A DNA stretch of 64,000 nucleotides, taken from the NCBI GenBank assembly GCA_963811255.1, contig CAWEQI010000001.1, forward strand, positions 248,001 to 312,000, given 5' to 3'. Origin of the DNA: Croceibacterium_B sp963811255 (GTDB lineage Bacteria; Pseudomonadota; Alphaproteobacteria; Sphingomonadales; Sphingomonadaceae). Position numbers and translations under genes: made by a program. A model generated the notes under the pieces. That model had not been told where the DNA came from, made no database searches, and was given only the letters and a program-made list of their open reading frames with translations. Below, in pieces: positions 8,729 to 17,174 of the stretch; within the stretch, counting starts at the first letter, position 1; each line of letters opens with the position of its first letter.

Positions 8729-11148
8729 TCGGCCGCCTCCCACACATCGAACTCGTCGTCGGGCGCGGCGGCGCCCGGCCAGCGGCGGCCGGTCAGCGCC
8801 GGATACCAGTCGGCCGGATCGTCGCCGACCGCCTCGCGCAGCAGGTCGAGCCGCCGGACGGTGCTCTCACGGCCGGAGAGGATGGTCAGCACCTCGGGCG
8901 AGCCCGCCAGGTCAAGCCGCACGACCACCGAGGCATCGGGCTGGCGAACCAGGAACGCGCGGCTGTGCGCCGGCAGGCTGCGGATCAGCGCCAGTTCGTG
9001 CTCGGTGAGGCCGAAGCCATCGCAATAGTCCTCCGCCCTGGCGCGGGCGTTGGGCATGAAGATCATCGTCGCGGTCTGCTCGACCAGCGCGGTGGCGATG
9101 CGGCTGTCGAGCGCGTCGCGCGCGCTCTGGGTGGCGAAACCGACCAGCGCGTTGCGCTTCCTCAGCGTCTTCAGCCAGTCGCGGATGCGCGCGGCGAACA
9201 CCTCGTCGTCGAGCGCTTTCCAGCCCTCGTCGATCAGGATCATCGACGGGCTGCCGTCGAGCCGCTCCTCGATCCGGTGGAACAGGTACATCATCGCCGG
9301 GGTGCGCAGCCGCGGCGTCTCCAAGAGCGAGGTCATGTCGAAGCCGAGCACCCGGTTGGACAAGTCGAGCCGGTCGGCCTCGTTGTCGAACAGCCAGGCA
9401 TGCTCGCCGTCCCCGATCCACGGGGTCAGTCGATCGGCAAGATCGCCCGGCTGCGGCCGCCGCGCGCCGGAGAGCAGCTCGCGGAAATGCCTGAGGCGGC
9501 GCAGCAAAGGATCGTTGGCGTAAGCCGCATCGACCGCTTGCGCGATCGTCGCCAACTGCTCGGGTCCGTCGGCCTTGAGCAGCACCGCGAACCAGTCGCG
9601 CAGGAACGCCCGGTTGGCGGCGCTGTCGGGCAGGGCGAGGGGGTTGAACCCGGTCGGCTCGCCGGCGCGAATCCGGTCGTAGCGGCCGCCGATGCCGCGG
9701 ACGAACAGCTCGCCGCCGCGGTCCTTGTCGAACAGGATCGTCCGGGGTGAGAACTTCTGCGCCTGCGCGACCAGAAAGTTCAGCGCCACGGTCTTGCCCG
9801 AACCCGACGGGCCGATGATCGAAAAATTGCCCAGATCGCCGTGATGGAAGTTGAAGAAGAACGGTGTCGCGCTCGTCGTTTCGAGCAGAGTAACCGCCTC
9901 GCCCCAGTGGTTGCCCTCGGCCTTGCCCAGGGCGAAGCCGTGGAGCGAGCCGAAGCTCGCCATGTTGGCGGTCGAAATCATCGATCGGCGCACGAGGTAC
10001 TGTTCGTTGCCGGGGAACTGGCCCCAGAACGCCGGTTCGAGATTGGTGTCCTCGCGCACCGCAATGGCGCCGGCATCGGCCAGCGCGGCGGCGCAGGCGG
10101 CGGCGGCGCCGTCGAGCCGGTCGAGGTCGCGTTCGCGGACCAGCACCGTCAGGTGATGATCGCCGAACGCGACCGAGCCTTGGCCAAGCGCGTCGCGCGC
10201 GGCGAGCATCTCGGCGCGTTCGGCCACCGCCTCCTCGTCGGCCGAGCGCAGCCGGCGGATGGCGAGGTCGATCCGTTCGCGCGCGGTCTGTCGCTCGTGC
10301 GGCGCGAAGCTCTCGGACACGACCATCTCGCACGGCAGGCGAAGCAACGCGTCGAGCAGGCCGGGACTGGTCGCGTCGGGATAGTCCTTGAGGCTGAGGA
10401 TCGCCGCGAAGTCCGCCCCGCCCGAGCCGCGCAGCTCCATCGCGTCGAGCCCGAAGCTGGCCCGGCGATAGGGCAGCATGCGGCCGATGTCGGTGTCCTC
10501 GGCCGGCCGGCGCACCGGCCGCATCTCGCCGTTGTAGAGCGCGCTCACCAGCTCGAGCAGCTCGTTGTTCACACCGCCGCTCGGCCCTTCGTAGTCACCG
10601 AGCAGTTGCGCGCCATAGTCGCCGAGCGAGGCGGCGAAGGCTTGCGCCGCGGCGCGCAAGGCCCGCAGCTCGCGCGGATCCGCGTCCGCCGGTTCGCGCC
10701 CTTTGCGACGCCACAGCCTCGCCGTGCGCTCCGCCAACCCCGCCTTGCCGCGTGCCGGGCGGCGCACGAGGGTCACGAACTGGTCGTTGACGAATAGCGA
10801 TCCCCCGGCGAGCTTGTCCCGCCGCCGGCGATCGATATGCGCCGCCAGCGGATCGTCGAACCCGCCCGCCAACTCGACGCTGACCCGGCGGCGGACCACG
10901 TGGTGGTAGAGCACGAAGCGCGCATCGATATTCGAGCGCAGCATTACCTCGCGGGTCGCCGCATGGGCGTTGAGCGACAGCGAATCCTCGGTCTCGAACA
11001 GCAGCCCCGGCACCTGCAGAGCGGTCATCAGCGAGCCGTCGCGCAGCAGGATCGTGTTGGCGTCGATCAGCCGGGCATAGGGCAGGCGATCGCCGGCGTG
11101 GGCTTCCTTCCGGCTCCAGGCGGCCGCTCCGAGCCATTTGTTGGTCAT
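8725..11148 (-). CDS. virB4: VirB4-family type IV secretion ATPase
   Basis: About 807 residues. The N-terminal CagE/TrbE domain is followed by the ATPase domain: Walker A IGPSGSGKTVALNF near residue 440 and Walker B SMILIDEGWKALDDE near residue 635, then the FATQSARDALDS and LIRSLPAHSRAFL segments. It is the largest and most conserved energy-supplying subunit of type IV systems. An in-frame upstream ATG exists at 11163; 11148 is preferred because a GGGGG run lies about 7 bases upstream. It starts 19 bases after virB3 and overlaps virB6. Confidence 0.94.
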   Translation of the reverse strand: MTNKWLGAAAWSRKEAHAGDRLPYARLIDANTILLRDGSLMTALQVPGLLFETEDSLSLNAHAATREVMLRSNIDARFVLYHHVVRRRVSVELAGGFDDPLAAHIDRRRRDKLAGGSLFVNDQFVTLVRRPARGKAGLAERTARLWRRKGREPADADPRELRALRAAAQAFAASLGDYGAQLLGDYEGPSGGVNNELLELVSALYNGEMRPVRRPAEDTDIGRMLPYRRASFGLDAMELRGSGGADFAAILSLKDYPDATSPGLLDALLRLPCEMVVSESFAPHERQTARERIDLAIRRLRSADEEAVAERAEMLAARDALGQGSVAFGDHHLTVLVRERDLDRLDGAAAACAAALADAGAIAVREDTNLEPAFWGQFPGNEQYLVRRSMISTANMASFGSLHGFALGKAEGNHWGEAVTLLETTSATPFFFNFHHGDLGNFSIIGPSGSGKTVALNFLVAQAQKFSPRTILFDKDRGGELFVRGIGGRYDRIRAGEPTGFNPLALPDSAANRAFLRDWFAVLLKADGPEQLATIAQAVDAAYANDPLLRRLRHFRELLSGARRPQPGDLADRLTPWIGDGEHAWLFDNEADRLDLSNRVLGFDMTSLLETPRLRTPAMMYLFHRIEERLDGSPSMILIDEGWKALDDEVFAARIRDWLKTLRKRNALVGFATQSARDALDSRIATALVEQTATMIFMPNARARAEDYCDGFGLTEHELALIRSLPAHSRAFLVRQPDASVVVRLDLAGSPEVLTILSGRESTVRRLDLLREAVGDDPADWYPALTGRRWPGAAAPDDEFDVWEAAE

Positions 11149-11167
11149 CGCCCGATCCCCCAACCGA

Positions 11168-11449
11168 TCATGCCGTGTAGCTGTTGCAGCCCCAGCGCCG
11201 CCAGTTCTTGACCCGCGGGCACTTGCTCACCCGGGTGATCCACAAGTCGAACACCCGCGGCTCGCGCAGGCAGGCGAGATAGCCGATGCCGTGGATCAGC
11301 AGCGCCGCGGGAAGGACCAGGAAGCGCCCGGTAATCAGGAACAGTTCGGTGGTCACCGCGGCGTTGATGATGAAGAAGTTATAGGTCACGCCGGCAAACA
11401 TCTGCGGGCGCGTCAGCGCCCGGTGCACCGGATGGCGGACGAGGTCCAT
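11168..11449 (-). CDS. virB3: VirB3-family type IV secretion protein
   Basis: 93 residues, typical VirB3 size. It opens with a VirB3-like LVRHPVHRALTRPQMFAGV and has two adjacent hydrophobic segments (about residues 20-60, including FLVLPAALLIHGIGYLA). The short C-terminus contains EPRVFDLWITR. VirB3 works at the inner membrane with VirB4. It follows virB2 after three bases and precedes virB4. Confidence 0.9.
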   Translation of the reverse strand: MDLVRHPVHRALTRPQMFAGVTYNFFIINAAVTTELFLITGRFLVLPAALLIHGIGYLACLREPRVFDLWITRVSKCPRVKNWRRWGCNSYTA

Positions 11450-11452
11450 CGC

Positions 11453-11761
11453 TCAGCCGACCGCCGCGGCAGACTGGATGCCGGAAACGATCGAGGCGGC
11501 GCCGAACAGCACGAAGCAGCCGATGATCACGGTTGCCCCGAAGCGCCAGTTCATCCGCCCGGTGAGCATCATGAAGCCGACCGCGGCGACCGCCATCACC
11601 GCAACCGCGGTGGCGACGTTGCCGAGCAGGGTGCCTTCCATCCAGGCGAGCGCAGCGACGATCGGGCCCGAGCCGCGCGGATCGGCGGCGCCCTGCGCCA
11701 GGGCAGCGGCCGGGCTGAGCCACGCGGCGAGCGCGGCGGGAACGGTGAATTTGCGCATCAT
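11453..11761 (-). CDS. virB2: VirB2/TrbC-family pilin
   Basis: 102 residues. Signal peptide ends near AAALAQG. The mature part has two hydrophobic helices (about residues 44-66 and 74-92) separated by a short basic loop TGRMNWRFG, the normal architecture of a type IV secretion pilin. There are two adjacent ATG codons; GGAGA lies about 8 bases before the first, which is used here. Its start overlaps the virB1 stop. Confidence 0.88.
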   Translation of the reverse strand: MMRKFTVPAALAAWLSPAAALAQGAADPRGSGPIVAALAWMEGTLLGNVATAVAVMAVAAVGFMMLTGRMNWRFGATVIIGCFVLFGAASIVSGIQSAAAVG

Positions 11762-12525
11762 GGTTGTCTCCGGGTGTGATCGGTGAGGCGGCTCATCACC
11801 GCCGCAACGTACTTTCTTGTCTCGGGAATATTCGGCACGCCGTCGGCCCGGGTCACCCGCGTTGGCCCGGCGTCGTAGGCGGCGAGCGCCTTTTCGAGGT
11901 CGCCGTCGAAGCGGTCGAGCTGTTCGCGCAGGTAGCGCGCGCCGCCTTCGAGATTGGCCATGGGGTCGTCTGGGTCGACCCCGAGTTGCTCGGCGGTGCC
12001 GGGCATGAGCTGGGCCAGCCCGCGCGCGCCGACCGGCGAACGGGCGCCGGCGTGCCAGCGGCTCTCCTGCCACACGAGCGCCTCGATCAGCGCCGGACTG
12101 AGCTCGTAACGCGCGGCGAGCTCGGCCACCTCGGCGACGTATGCTTGCGGCACCGCGGGGGCGGCCACGGTAGAACTGTCGAAGCCCTTCTCTGAAATCC
12201 CTGGAGTTGCTGATCGCTGCTGAGAGACTTCGGGCCCCGTAATCCACCGGGTCCCCTGCGAACTGACTTCGAGCACGTCGGCGTGCGCCGGACTCGTTAA
12301 CGATCCGAAACAAACGAGCGCAGCAAGAGCGGCAGGCCAAAGCTTGCCGCCGCTCAAAGCTCCCCCAGCCCGATAGAACGATCCGTCCAATTTCCTGCTT
12401 CCCAATTCCGCTTGCGAACAGCGGTGAACCGGCACCACGCCGGTTCGCAAGGAGCATGCCGCGGATGCACCAGTGAAATCGATCAGCCGAGTCCGGCGTA
12501 GGACGAGCTGCTGAAACTGCTCCAC
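11758..12525 (-). CDS. virB1: VirB1-type lytic transglycosylase (SLT domain)
   Basis: Peptidoglycan-cleaving enzyme that opens the wall for the secretion machine. The SLT fold is clear: ALIEALVWQESRW with the catalytic Glu at about residue 154, GARGLAQLMPGTA at 166-178, NLEGGARYL and AYDAGPTRV. A likely signal peptide (GKLWPAALAALVCFGSLTSPAHA) lies at about residues 60-82. The ATG at 12525 therefore gives an unusually long leader; a TTG at 12390 directly before DGSFYRAGG would give a normal signal peptide. First gene of the virB operon. A TAACC-N6-GGTTA inverted repeat lies 20-40 bases upstream. Confidence 0.88.
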   Translation of the reverse strand: MEQFQQLVLRRTRLIDFTGASAACSLRTGVVPVHRCSQAELGSRKLDGSFYRAGGALSGGKLWPAALAALVCFGSLTSPAHADVLEVSSQGTRWITGPEVSQQRSATPGISEKGFDSSTVAAPAVPQAYVAEVAELAARYELSPALIEALVWQESRWHAGARSPVGARGLAQLMPGTAEQLGVDPDDPMANLEGGARYLREQLDRFDGDLEKALAAYDAGPTRVTRADGVPNIPETRKYVAAVMSRLTDHTRRQP

Positions 12526-12875
12526 AACTTAGCCGCGCTTAGAGCTAACCCTTCGTGGTTAAGATCGGGTGAAGACGTCGGGTCAACGACCGCGATGCGC
12601 GGTTCGAAACTCTTTACGAGCTCACACGCGGGGCCGCCTTCCTGTTTTCTCCGGCCCGATTGCAACATCTTCTGCCGGCGCATGCGGCAAGTCGAACACG
12701 GGAGCAATTAGACGCCCAACGATCTGCCTCTGAGTATCACCGCTCCTCCACCGACCGCCGATGGGACGATTTCTGATCCCTACAATTATGCGACGGGAGG
12801 CAGGGCGGCAAACATACGACGACGCCGCCAGCCTTTCGACTAGCGGCGCCGCATATTTTGTTCTTATCTTTGCAG
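12526..12875. other. Intergenic region upstream of virB operon
   Basis: About 350 bases without a convincing gene. It should contain the virB promoter. Apart from the inverted repeat at 12546-12561 nothing recognisable was seen. Confidence 0.5.
12546..12561. promoter_or_regulatory. Inverted repeat upstream of virB operon
   Basis: TAACC-N6-GGTTA lies 21-36 bases before the first possible virB1 start. It resembles, but is not identical to, the TAACG/CGTTA elements near two PEP-CTERM genes. Short enough to be chance. Confidence 0.25.
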
Positions 12876-13538
12876 TCAAGCGTAAGACGCGGAAAACATC
12901 TGTCTGCGCTTAGCGGAACGGATTGCGCCACCAATGAAGACAAATCCGAAAAGCATTATCGCCCAAGTCGCAGGCTCCGGAACAGCGCTCACGCTCTCCA
13001 CCCGGAATTGCTTTGCATCATTCACGCCGGGAACGAAAGTGAAACCAAGGTTTGTGATACCGCTGCCACTCAAAGTAAACTTGTTTTCTCCACTCGCACT
13101 TATTGTGCAGATGTTACACTGTGACGGAGAGCTGTTACCGTTGAATAGACTGGTGCTGTTTACCAAAAGATCAAACGTGCCATCACCGTCAGCAGCGAAA
13201 GCAAACGTTATGCTGTCCCATGCCTTTGCGAAATCGACCTCTAGGCTGGAAAGTCCATCAGAAATCTTGCCAAGGGAGTAAACGGTTGCTTCGCCACCTC
13301 CCGTCATCTGAAGACCATCTGTGGAACTAAACGTCACTGCCGATCCGTCTTGATTGACAGTTCCATAAATAGTGTTGCCGGACTGAGTGCCATTCGAATG
13401 GACACCATATCCTGTGCCGAACGAACCTGTGTCGAGCGTATAGCCGTCCACCGTCACGGCGGCTTCCGCGGGCGCAACCCAGACCAAAGACCCCGCAGAG
13501 GCGGCAGCTGCAATTGCCAGAGAGATAATCTTGCGCAT
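12876..13538 (-). CDS. PEP-CTERM sorting-domain (PEPxxWA type) surface protein
   Basis: 220 residues. A signal peptide (ending APAEAA) is followed by a Gly/Ser/Thr-rich domain with a CNIC pair near residue 142. The C-terminal sorting signal has VPEPATWAIMLFGFVFIGGA and a basic tail of the AKRRQ type. PEPxxWA signals are typical of sphingomonads. An excellent AGGAGG lies 6 bases before the ATG at 13538. GC content is visibly lower than in the core genes. The gene stands alone between the virB operon and a gene-poor gap; a role as an exported, polysaccharide-associated surface protein is inferred from the signal. Confidence 0.9.
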   Translation of the reverse strand: MRKIISLAIAAAASAGSLVWVAPAEAAVTVDGYTLDTGSFGTGYGVHSNGTQSGNTIYGTVNQDGSAVTFSSTDGLQMTGGGEATVYSLGKISDGLSSLEVDFAKAWDSITFAFAADGDGTFDLLVNSTSLFNGNSSPSQCNICTISASGENKFTLSGSGITNLGFTFVPGVNDAKQFRVESVSAVPEPATWAIMLFGFVFIGGAIRSAKRRQMFSASYA

Positions 13539-14227
13539 AATGACCTCCTGTTGAGACCTTGGCGCGACTCATACCTTCGCCGAGTCCAGTCGACATGAAC
13601 GACTCGGAGGTGTTTTAGAGGAATTTATAATAACGTAGCGCCCGTTAAGTTACGAGTCATTTTTGCCAAAAAAGTCGGAGTGACTTGTGTCAGGACGGAA
13701 CATAGCGCTTTGGTGCGGCGCTTGCGACGACGCCGACCGTTCCAGTCTTGTCCTCACTGTTCAAATCGTGCGCCGAACGCCGCAGCTCATGATGGCCGGC
13801 GCTGCACCCGACCGGCAGCTCTTGGCCGATCGGCGCGAAGAAGGGGACATGATGCAGGACGTTGCTATCGTCGGCTTCGATCCGGTAAAGCTACTGCCAT
13901 TCTTTGCCGGGTTGTCGCTCTGTCTGAGAGGTTTGGAGACCTGCGCCAGCACCAAGTAGTTCAGCGCGGGAATTAAACGCCGTTTTCCACAACGTGTGCC
14001 GCCAAAATGTGAGAAGCGGTCGAACAACGGCGCTTCGGATGCGAAGGCAAAGCTTGAGGCGGCTACCCACCGCCGATGCGCATTGTCTGGGTGAAGTCCC
14101 GAGCAGCAGAGATTCTTGGTGCTGCATCGGCCCCGGCTGATTCTCAGCCGCAGCGAAGCTATCTCAACTCGCGCAACCCTTGCATTGCATCGTTCCAAAC
14201 TTTCTCGAGCACTTGACACCACGCTAT
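13539..14227. other. Gene-poor region, about 690 bases
   Basis: Open frames exist on both strands (for example plus strand 13687-13959) but none has a good ribosome site or a recognisable family. An AT-rich patch with a TAACG-N7-CGTTA element lies at 13621-13660, just upstream of the PEP-CTERM gene. Confidence 0.4.
13631..13649. promoter_or_regulatory. TAACG/CGTTA inverted element upstream of PEP-CTERM gene
   Basis: TAACG-N7-CGTTA(AG) lies about 95-110 bases before the ATG at 13538, beside an AT-rich TTATTATAA tract that could serve as a -10 region. It shares the 7-mer CGTTAAG with the palindrome at 1906-1919. Confidence 0.3.
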
Positions 14228-14893
14228 TCAAGACGTGGTAGTGAGTGGTCGATCGGAGTGCTGCGAGACCTTGTTTGTGCCGCCCGCCACAACCTCAACA
14301 ACGTCGCCCACGGCCGCCTGACGGAACAGCTTTCCGGCGAACTCGAGCGGTACGCCGATGCAACCGTGAGTCGCTACTCCCCAGCGAACTTCGCTCCCGT
14401 GTATTGCCACTCCGTCCGTGGTGAGACGAAGCGTAAACGGCATCGGCGCATCGTAAGTGGCCGAGCGATGGTCTTCCAGTTTTGCCAAAATCGGGAATCG
14501 ACCGACTGGCGTCTCGTGACGACGCGAACCGTAAAGGATTACAGCGACACCGATCTCATTTCCGCCCCGAAAGACGGAGATCAGTTGACTGTTCAAATCA
14601 ACCCGTATTGCCAAAGGGCCTGGCCCGATGCCCTTGGTATTCCAGACGAAATCACCATAGCGCAAGCGTTTGCCGACATTCAGGATCGAACGTGTTCCTT
14701 TGGGCAAAAGTCCTTCCGTAGCAGCAAGGTCACTCTGCTCACTGGTTAGAAACAAGCGCGGGCCCTCTGTGTGAGAATCTCGGCTCAGCCTGGCGGGCTC
14801 GGTTACCTGTTTCGCTTCGCGAAGCCATGGCTTCTGCCCCACAATTGCGACTGCAAAGATGAGGCACAAAGAAACCAGATACTCCGCACGCAT
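14228..14893 (-). CDS. L,D-transpeptidase (YkuD domain)
   Basis: 221 residues with an N-terminal hydrophobic signal/anchor (about 5-19). The YkuD catalytic motif is complete: HG at 165-166 and THGCIGVP around Cys178, with His165 and His176. Family enzymes cross-link peptidoglycan stem peptides or attach proteins to them through a cysteine acyl-enzyme. The last base of the upstream PEP-CTERM stop codon is followed directly by this ATG, so the two genes are almost surely co-translated. That pairing suggests the enzyme acts where the glycine-rich PEP-CTERM protein is displayed. Confidence 0.88.
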   Translation of the reverse strand: MRAEYLVSLCLIFAVAIVGQKPWLREAKQVTEPARLSRDSHTEGPRLFLTSEQSDLAATEGLLPKGTRSILNVGKRLRYGDFVWNTKGIGPGPLAIRVDLNSQLISVFRGGNEIGVAVILYGSRRHETPVGRFPILAKLEDHRSATYDAPMPFTLRLTTDGVAIHGSEVRWGVATHGCIGVPLEFAGKLFRQAAVGDVVEVVAGGTNKVSQHSDRPLTTTS

Positions 14894-15544
14894 CTAGGCG
14901 GCAGCCTTGAGCTGCAGTCGCCTTTGCCGTCGCATTGACGCCCCGCACAGCGCGGCGCCTAGCAACATCAACACCCAGGTAGAGGGTTCTGGAACAGCCG
15001 GAATTTCGGCAGGCGGAATGTCGGGGAGAGCGCCACCTCCACCTCCGGCTCCACCACCGCCGCTGCCGCCTGGGCCACCACCCACCATGAAGTCTGCGCC
15101 GACGTCACCGCCACCGCCACCGCCAAACACTCCGCCTTCAGGTGAGGTTTCAGAGGGTCCAGCGCCTTTCGACAATTCAGGCAACAGAATTGCCAGAGGG
15201 GCTCGCGCGAGCAATTCTTCGGGAGTGATGAGTAGATGGTCGTCGGTTTCTGGTGGGAACACCCTTCCCGGCACGCGCTCAGTTATCTCACCTGTCGGTC
15301 CAAGCGGCGCGCCAAAGCTATGACGAGTCTTCTTTAGCTGGTTGAGCTCGCCCTTCGTTCGTTCACCTGGTGAGCGCGCACCCAATAAACCAGCGATGTT
15401 GGCGACCGAGGCTCCAAAAGCGGAATCGGAGTTTGCGAGCCAAGTGTTACCAGCCGGCAGCGAGAGCAATGCGGCGACAGCCATACTCAAGAAAAGTAGG
15501 CGCGTCGCTCGCCGAGAGATCGGCGGAATTGGCAAGCCCTTCAT
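14894..15544 (-). CDS. Glycine-rich PEP-CTERM surface protein
   Basis: About 216-218 residues. Hydrophobic N-terminal signal (about residues 16-36 of the longest form), a central region with few features, a glycine-rich tract at 142-173, and a C-terminal PEP-CTERM signal: VPEPSTWVLMLLGAAL followed by MRRQRR. Three ATG codons stand in a row; AGGAAGG is about 7 bases from the third (15544), which is preferred over 15550. The stop is followed without a gap by the L,D-transpeptidase start. Confidence 0.83.
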   Translation of the reverse strand: MKGLPIPPISRRATRLLFLSMAVAALLSLPAGNTWLANSDSAFGASVANIAGLLGARSPGERTKGELNQLKKTRHSFGAPLGPTGEITERVPGRVFPPETDDHLLITPEELLARAPLAILLPELSKGAGPSETSPEGGVFGGGGGGDVGADFMVGGGPGGSGGGGAGGGGGALPDIPPAEIPAVPEPSTWVLMLLGAALCGASMRRQRRLQLKAAA

Positions 15545-15644
15545 CATCATACCTTCCTAAGCTGATGATACTGATAACATCCGTTCTCAGCCAGCGGTAT
15601 GCATTCAATGTCTCACAGAGAGACAATCACAGAGAGAGAGAGAA

Positions 15645-16610
15645 TCACGGTTCCTCGCTGGGGCTCGAGCGGCAAGTGGCAAATGCTTGGGCCCCGAACG
15701 TTCGCTGTCGCCCACATTTCGACGTGTCCGAATGCTGACCGAAGCCGAGCTTACTCGGTTCGGCGGGAGCGATGTCGTCTTGCTGGGCCGGACGGCGTGT
15801 ATAGCGCGCCTCGTCAAGGGCTGCGCGGTTCAGGTATCGCTCCGTCGTCGACAGAAACCACCGGTAAGGCCCTTCCAGACCCACTGCGGTAAGCTGGCCT
15901 GAGCGATAAGCCGCTGTGTCTACGTTAATACGGTTGTGGCTAACTTCGACCGCATCCGTTGCGCTGTGCCCGTGTACAATCACGGCTCCGTGCGATTGAT
16001 CACTCGTTACAAATTCGCGACGGATCCACAGAAGATCTTCCCTACGCTGATTTTCAAGCGGAACACCAGGACGGATGCCCGCATGGCAGAAAAAATAGTT
16101 GCCTGAGCGAAAGACGAGCGGACGTGATTCGAGCCACGCAAGCATATCTGCGCCAACCGCTCGCCAAAGCACGCGTCCCCTTTTCTCTGGCGTAAGTCTC
16201 ATGAACTCGGCCGCGTCCAACCCATAGCTCCTCAGGGTCGCGTCACCTCCGTTTTCCACCCAAAGGCGCTGAGCACTGGCATTGCCGTCAGCGCTGGCGA
16301 GCAGCATCTCTTCGTGGTTTCCACGCAGCACGACGATCCGACCAGAGTTCCGCAGGTGCAGGCGTTTGGCAAGCACAAGCAGCTCATGGGAGTGCGACCC
16401 GCGATCGATCAGATCGCCCAAAAGGACGATGCGTGTAGAACGTCTCCCACGCGTTGAAACGTCCGCCTCGATCTGCCTGATCAATATACGAAACAGATCT
16501 AGCCGCCCGTGCACATCACCGATCGCGTACACTCGCTCGCCATTCGCAGTCACGGGGTGGCCGCGGAGGCGGAAAAAGAGATTAGCCAATCGTGACATTC
16601 TAAGACCCAC
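15645..16610 (-). CDS. Metallophosphoesterase (PP1/PrpA-like serine/threonine phosphatase)
   Basis: 321 residues. The calcineurin-like metal-binding motifs are all present: GDVHGR at 31-36, GDLIDRG at 65-71 and RGNHE at 96-100, with later histidines in FFCHAG and VIVHGHSA. Family members hydrolyse phosphoproteins or diadenosine tetraphosphate with two metal ions in the cytoplasm; the substrate here is unknown. The C-terminal about 50 residues after RYLNRAALDEARY look unstructured. The start is GTG at 16610 (AAGGTG upstream) or the ATG at 16598. It is followed by the PEP-CTERM/L,D-transpeptidase pair on the same strand. Confidence 0.83.
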   Translation of the reverse strand: MGLRMSRLANLFFRLRGHPVTANGERVYAIGDVHGRLDLFRILIRQIEADVSTRGRRSTRIVLLGDLIDRGSHSHELLVLAKRLHLRNSGRIVVLRGNHEEMLLASADGNASAQRLWVENGGDATLRSYGLDAAEFMRLTPEKRGRVLWRAVGADMLAWLESRPLVFRSGNYFFCHAGIRPGVPLENQRREDLLWIRREFVTSDQSHGAVIVHGHSATDAVEVSHNRINVDTAAYRSGQLTAVGLEGPYRWFLSTTERYLNRAALDEARYTRRPAQQDDIAPAEPSKLGFGQHSDTSKCGRQRTFGAQAFATCRSSPSEEP

Positions 16611-17174
16611 TGCTGCACCTTAGAGCGGAGCTATACAGTTCTGCTTAAGTCGGCGTAATCGGTCTTCCATTAGGACTAAACATGCGGCGGAGGAGGCGAA
16701 CCGAAGGATCGATTTGATCCATCTGCAATTCCAGATATGTGCGCATGATCCGAGGTTCCGGCAACAACGGTGTGTTGGCGCGGACGGCCGTTATAGGAGC
16801 AACGCATGTATAGGAGCAACGCATGGATCGACGCACGAAGTAGCATGCAATCCGCACTGCGCACTTGAATGGTGACCGGAGCTCCGCTGACGATTTTGCT
16901 GAATACCCCTTTGTTCTTCGATTAAGACGACCCGGCCTCGGCGGCGACGGAAGAATTGGGTTGAGACGGATGTCAAACCGTACGTTTCCTACCGGTCTGG
17001 TTTGGCGAGCCGTGGGCCTCGTAAGCGAGTACGTGCGCGAGTGGGGAGCCGAAGAAGAACATTTCCTCGGCGCATGAGATTGGCTTGTGTGATTCAGTTT
17101 CGTCTCGGCTCCGGGGTCTCGACAAAAGGACAAACCAGCCCACAGGACGTCGAATCGGCTCCAAGACGTCCGAT
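16611..17174. other. Gene-poor region, about 560 bases
   Basis: Open frames on the minus strand (16645-17208, 16973-17446) have no recognisable domain, apart from the part of the second that continues the frameshifted PilZ protein. Contains a 17-base perfect tandem duplication. Confidence 0.4.
16792..16825 (+). repeat. 17-bp perfect tandem duplication
   Basis: TATAGGAGCAACGCATG occurs twice in direct succession (16792-16808 and 16809-16825). Each copy contains an AGGAG and an ATG, but neither opens a recognisable gene. Confidence 0.9.

Noticed and set aside
13687..13959. 90-residue open frame on the plus strand
   Set aside because: No clear ribosome site or recognisable family, and a competing minus-strand frame overlaps it. 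Left unannotated as a gene.
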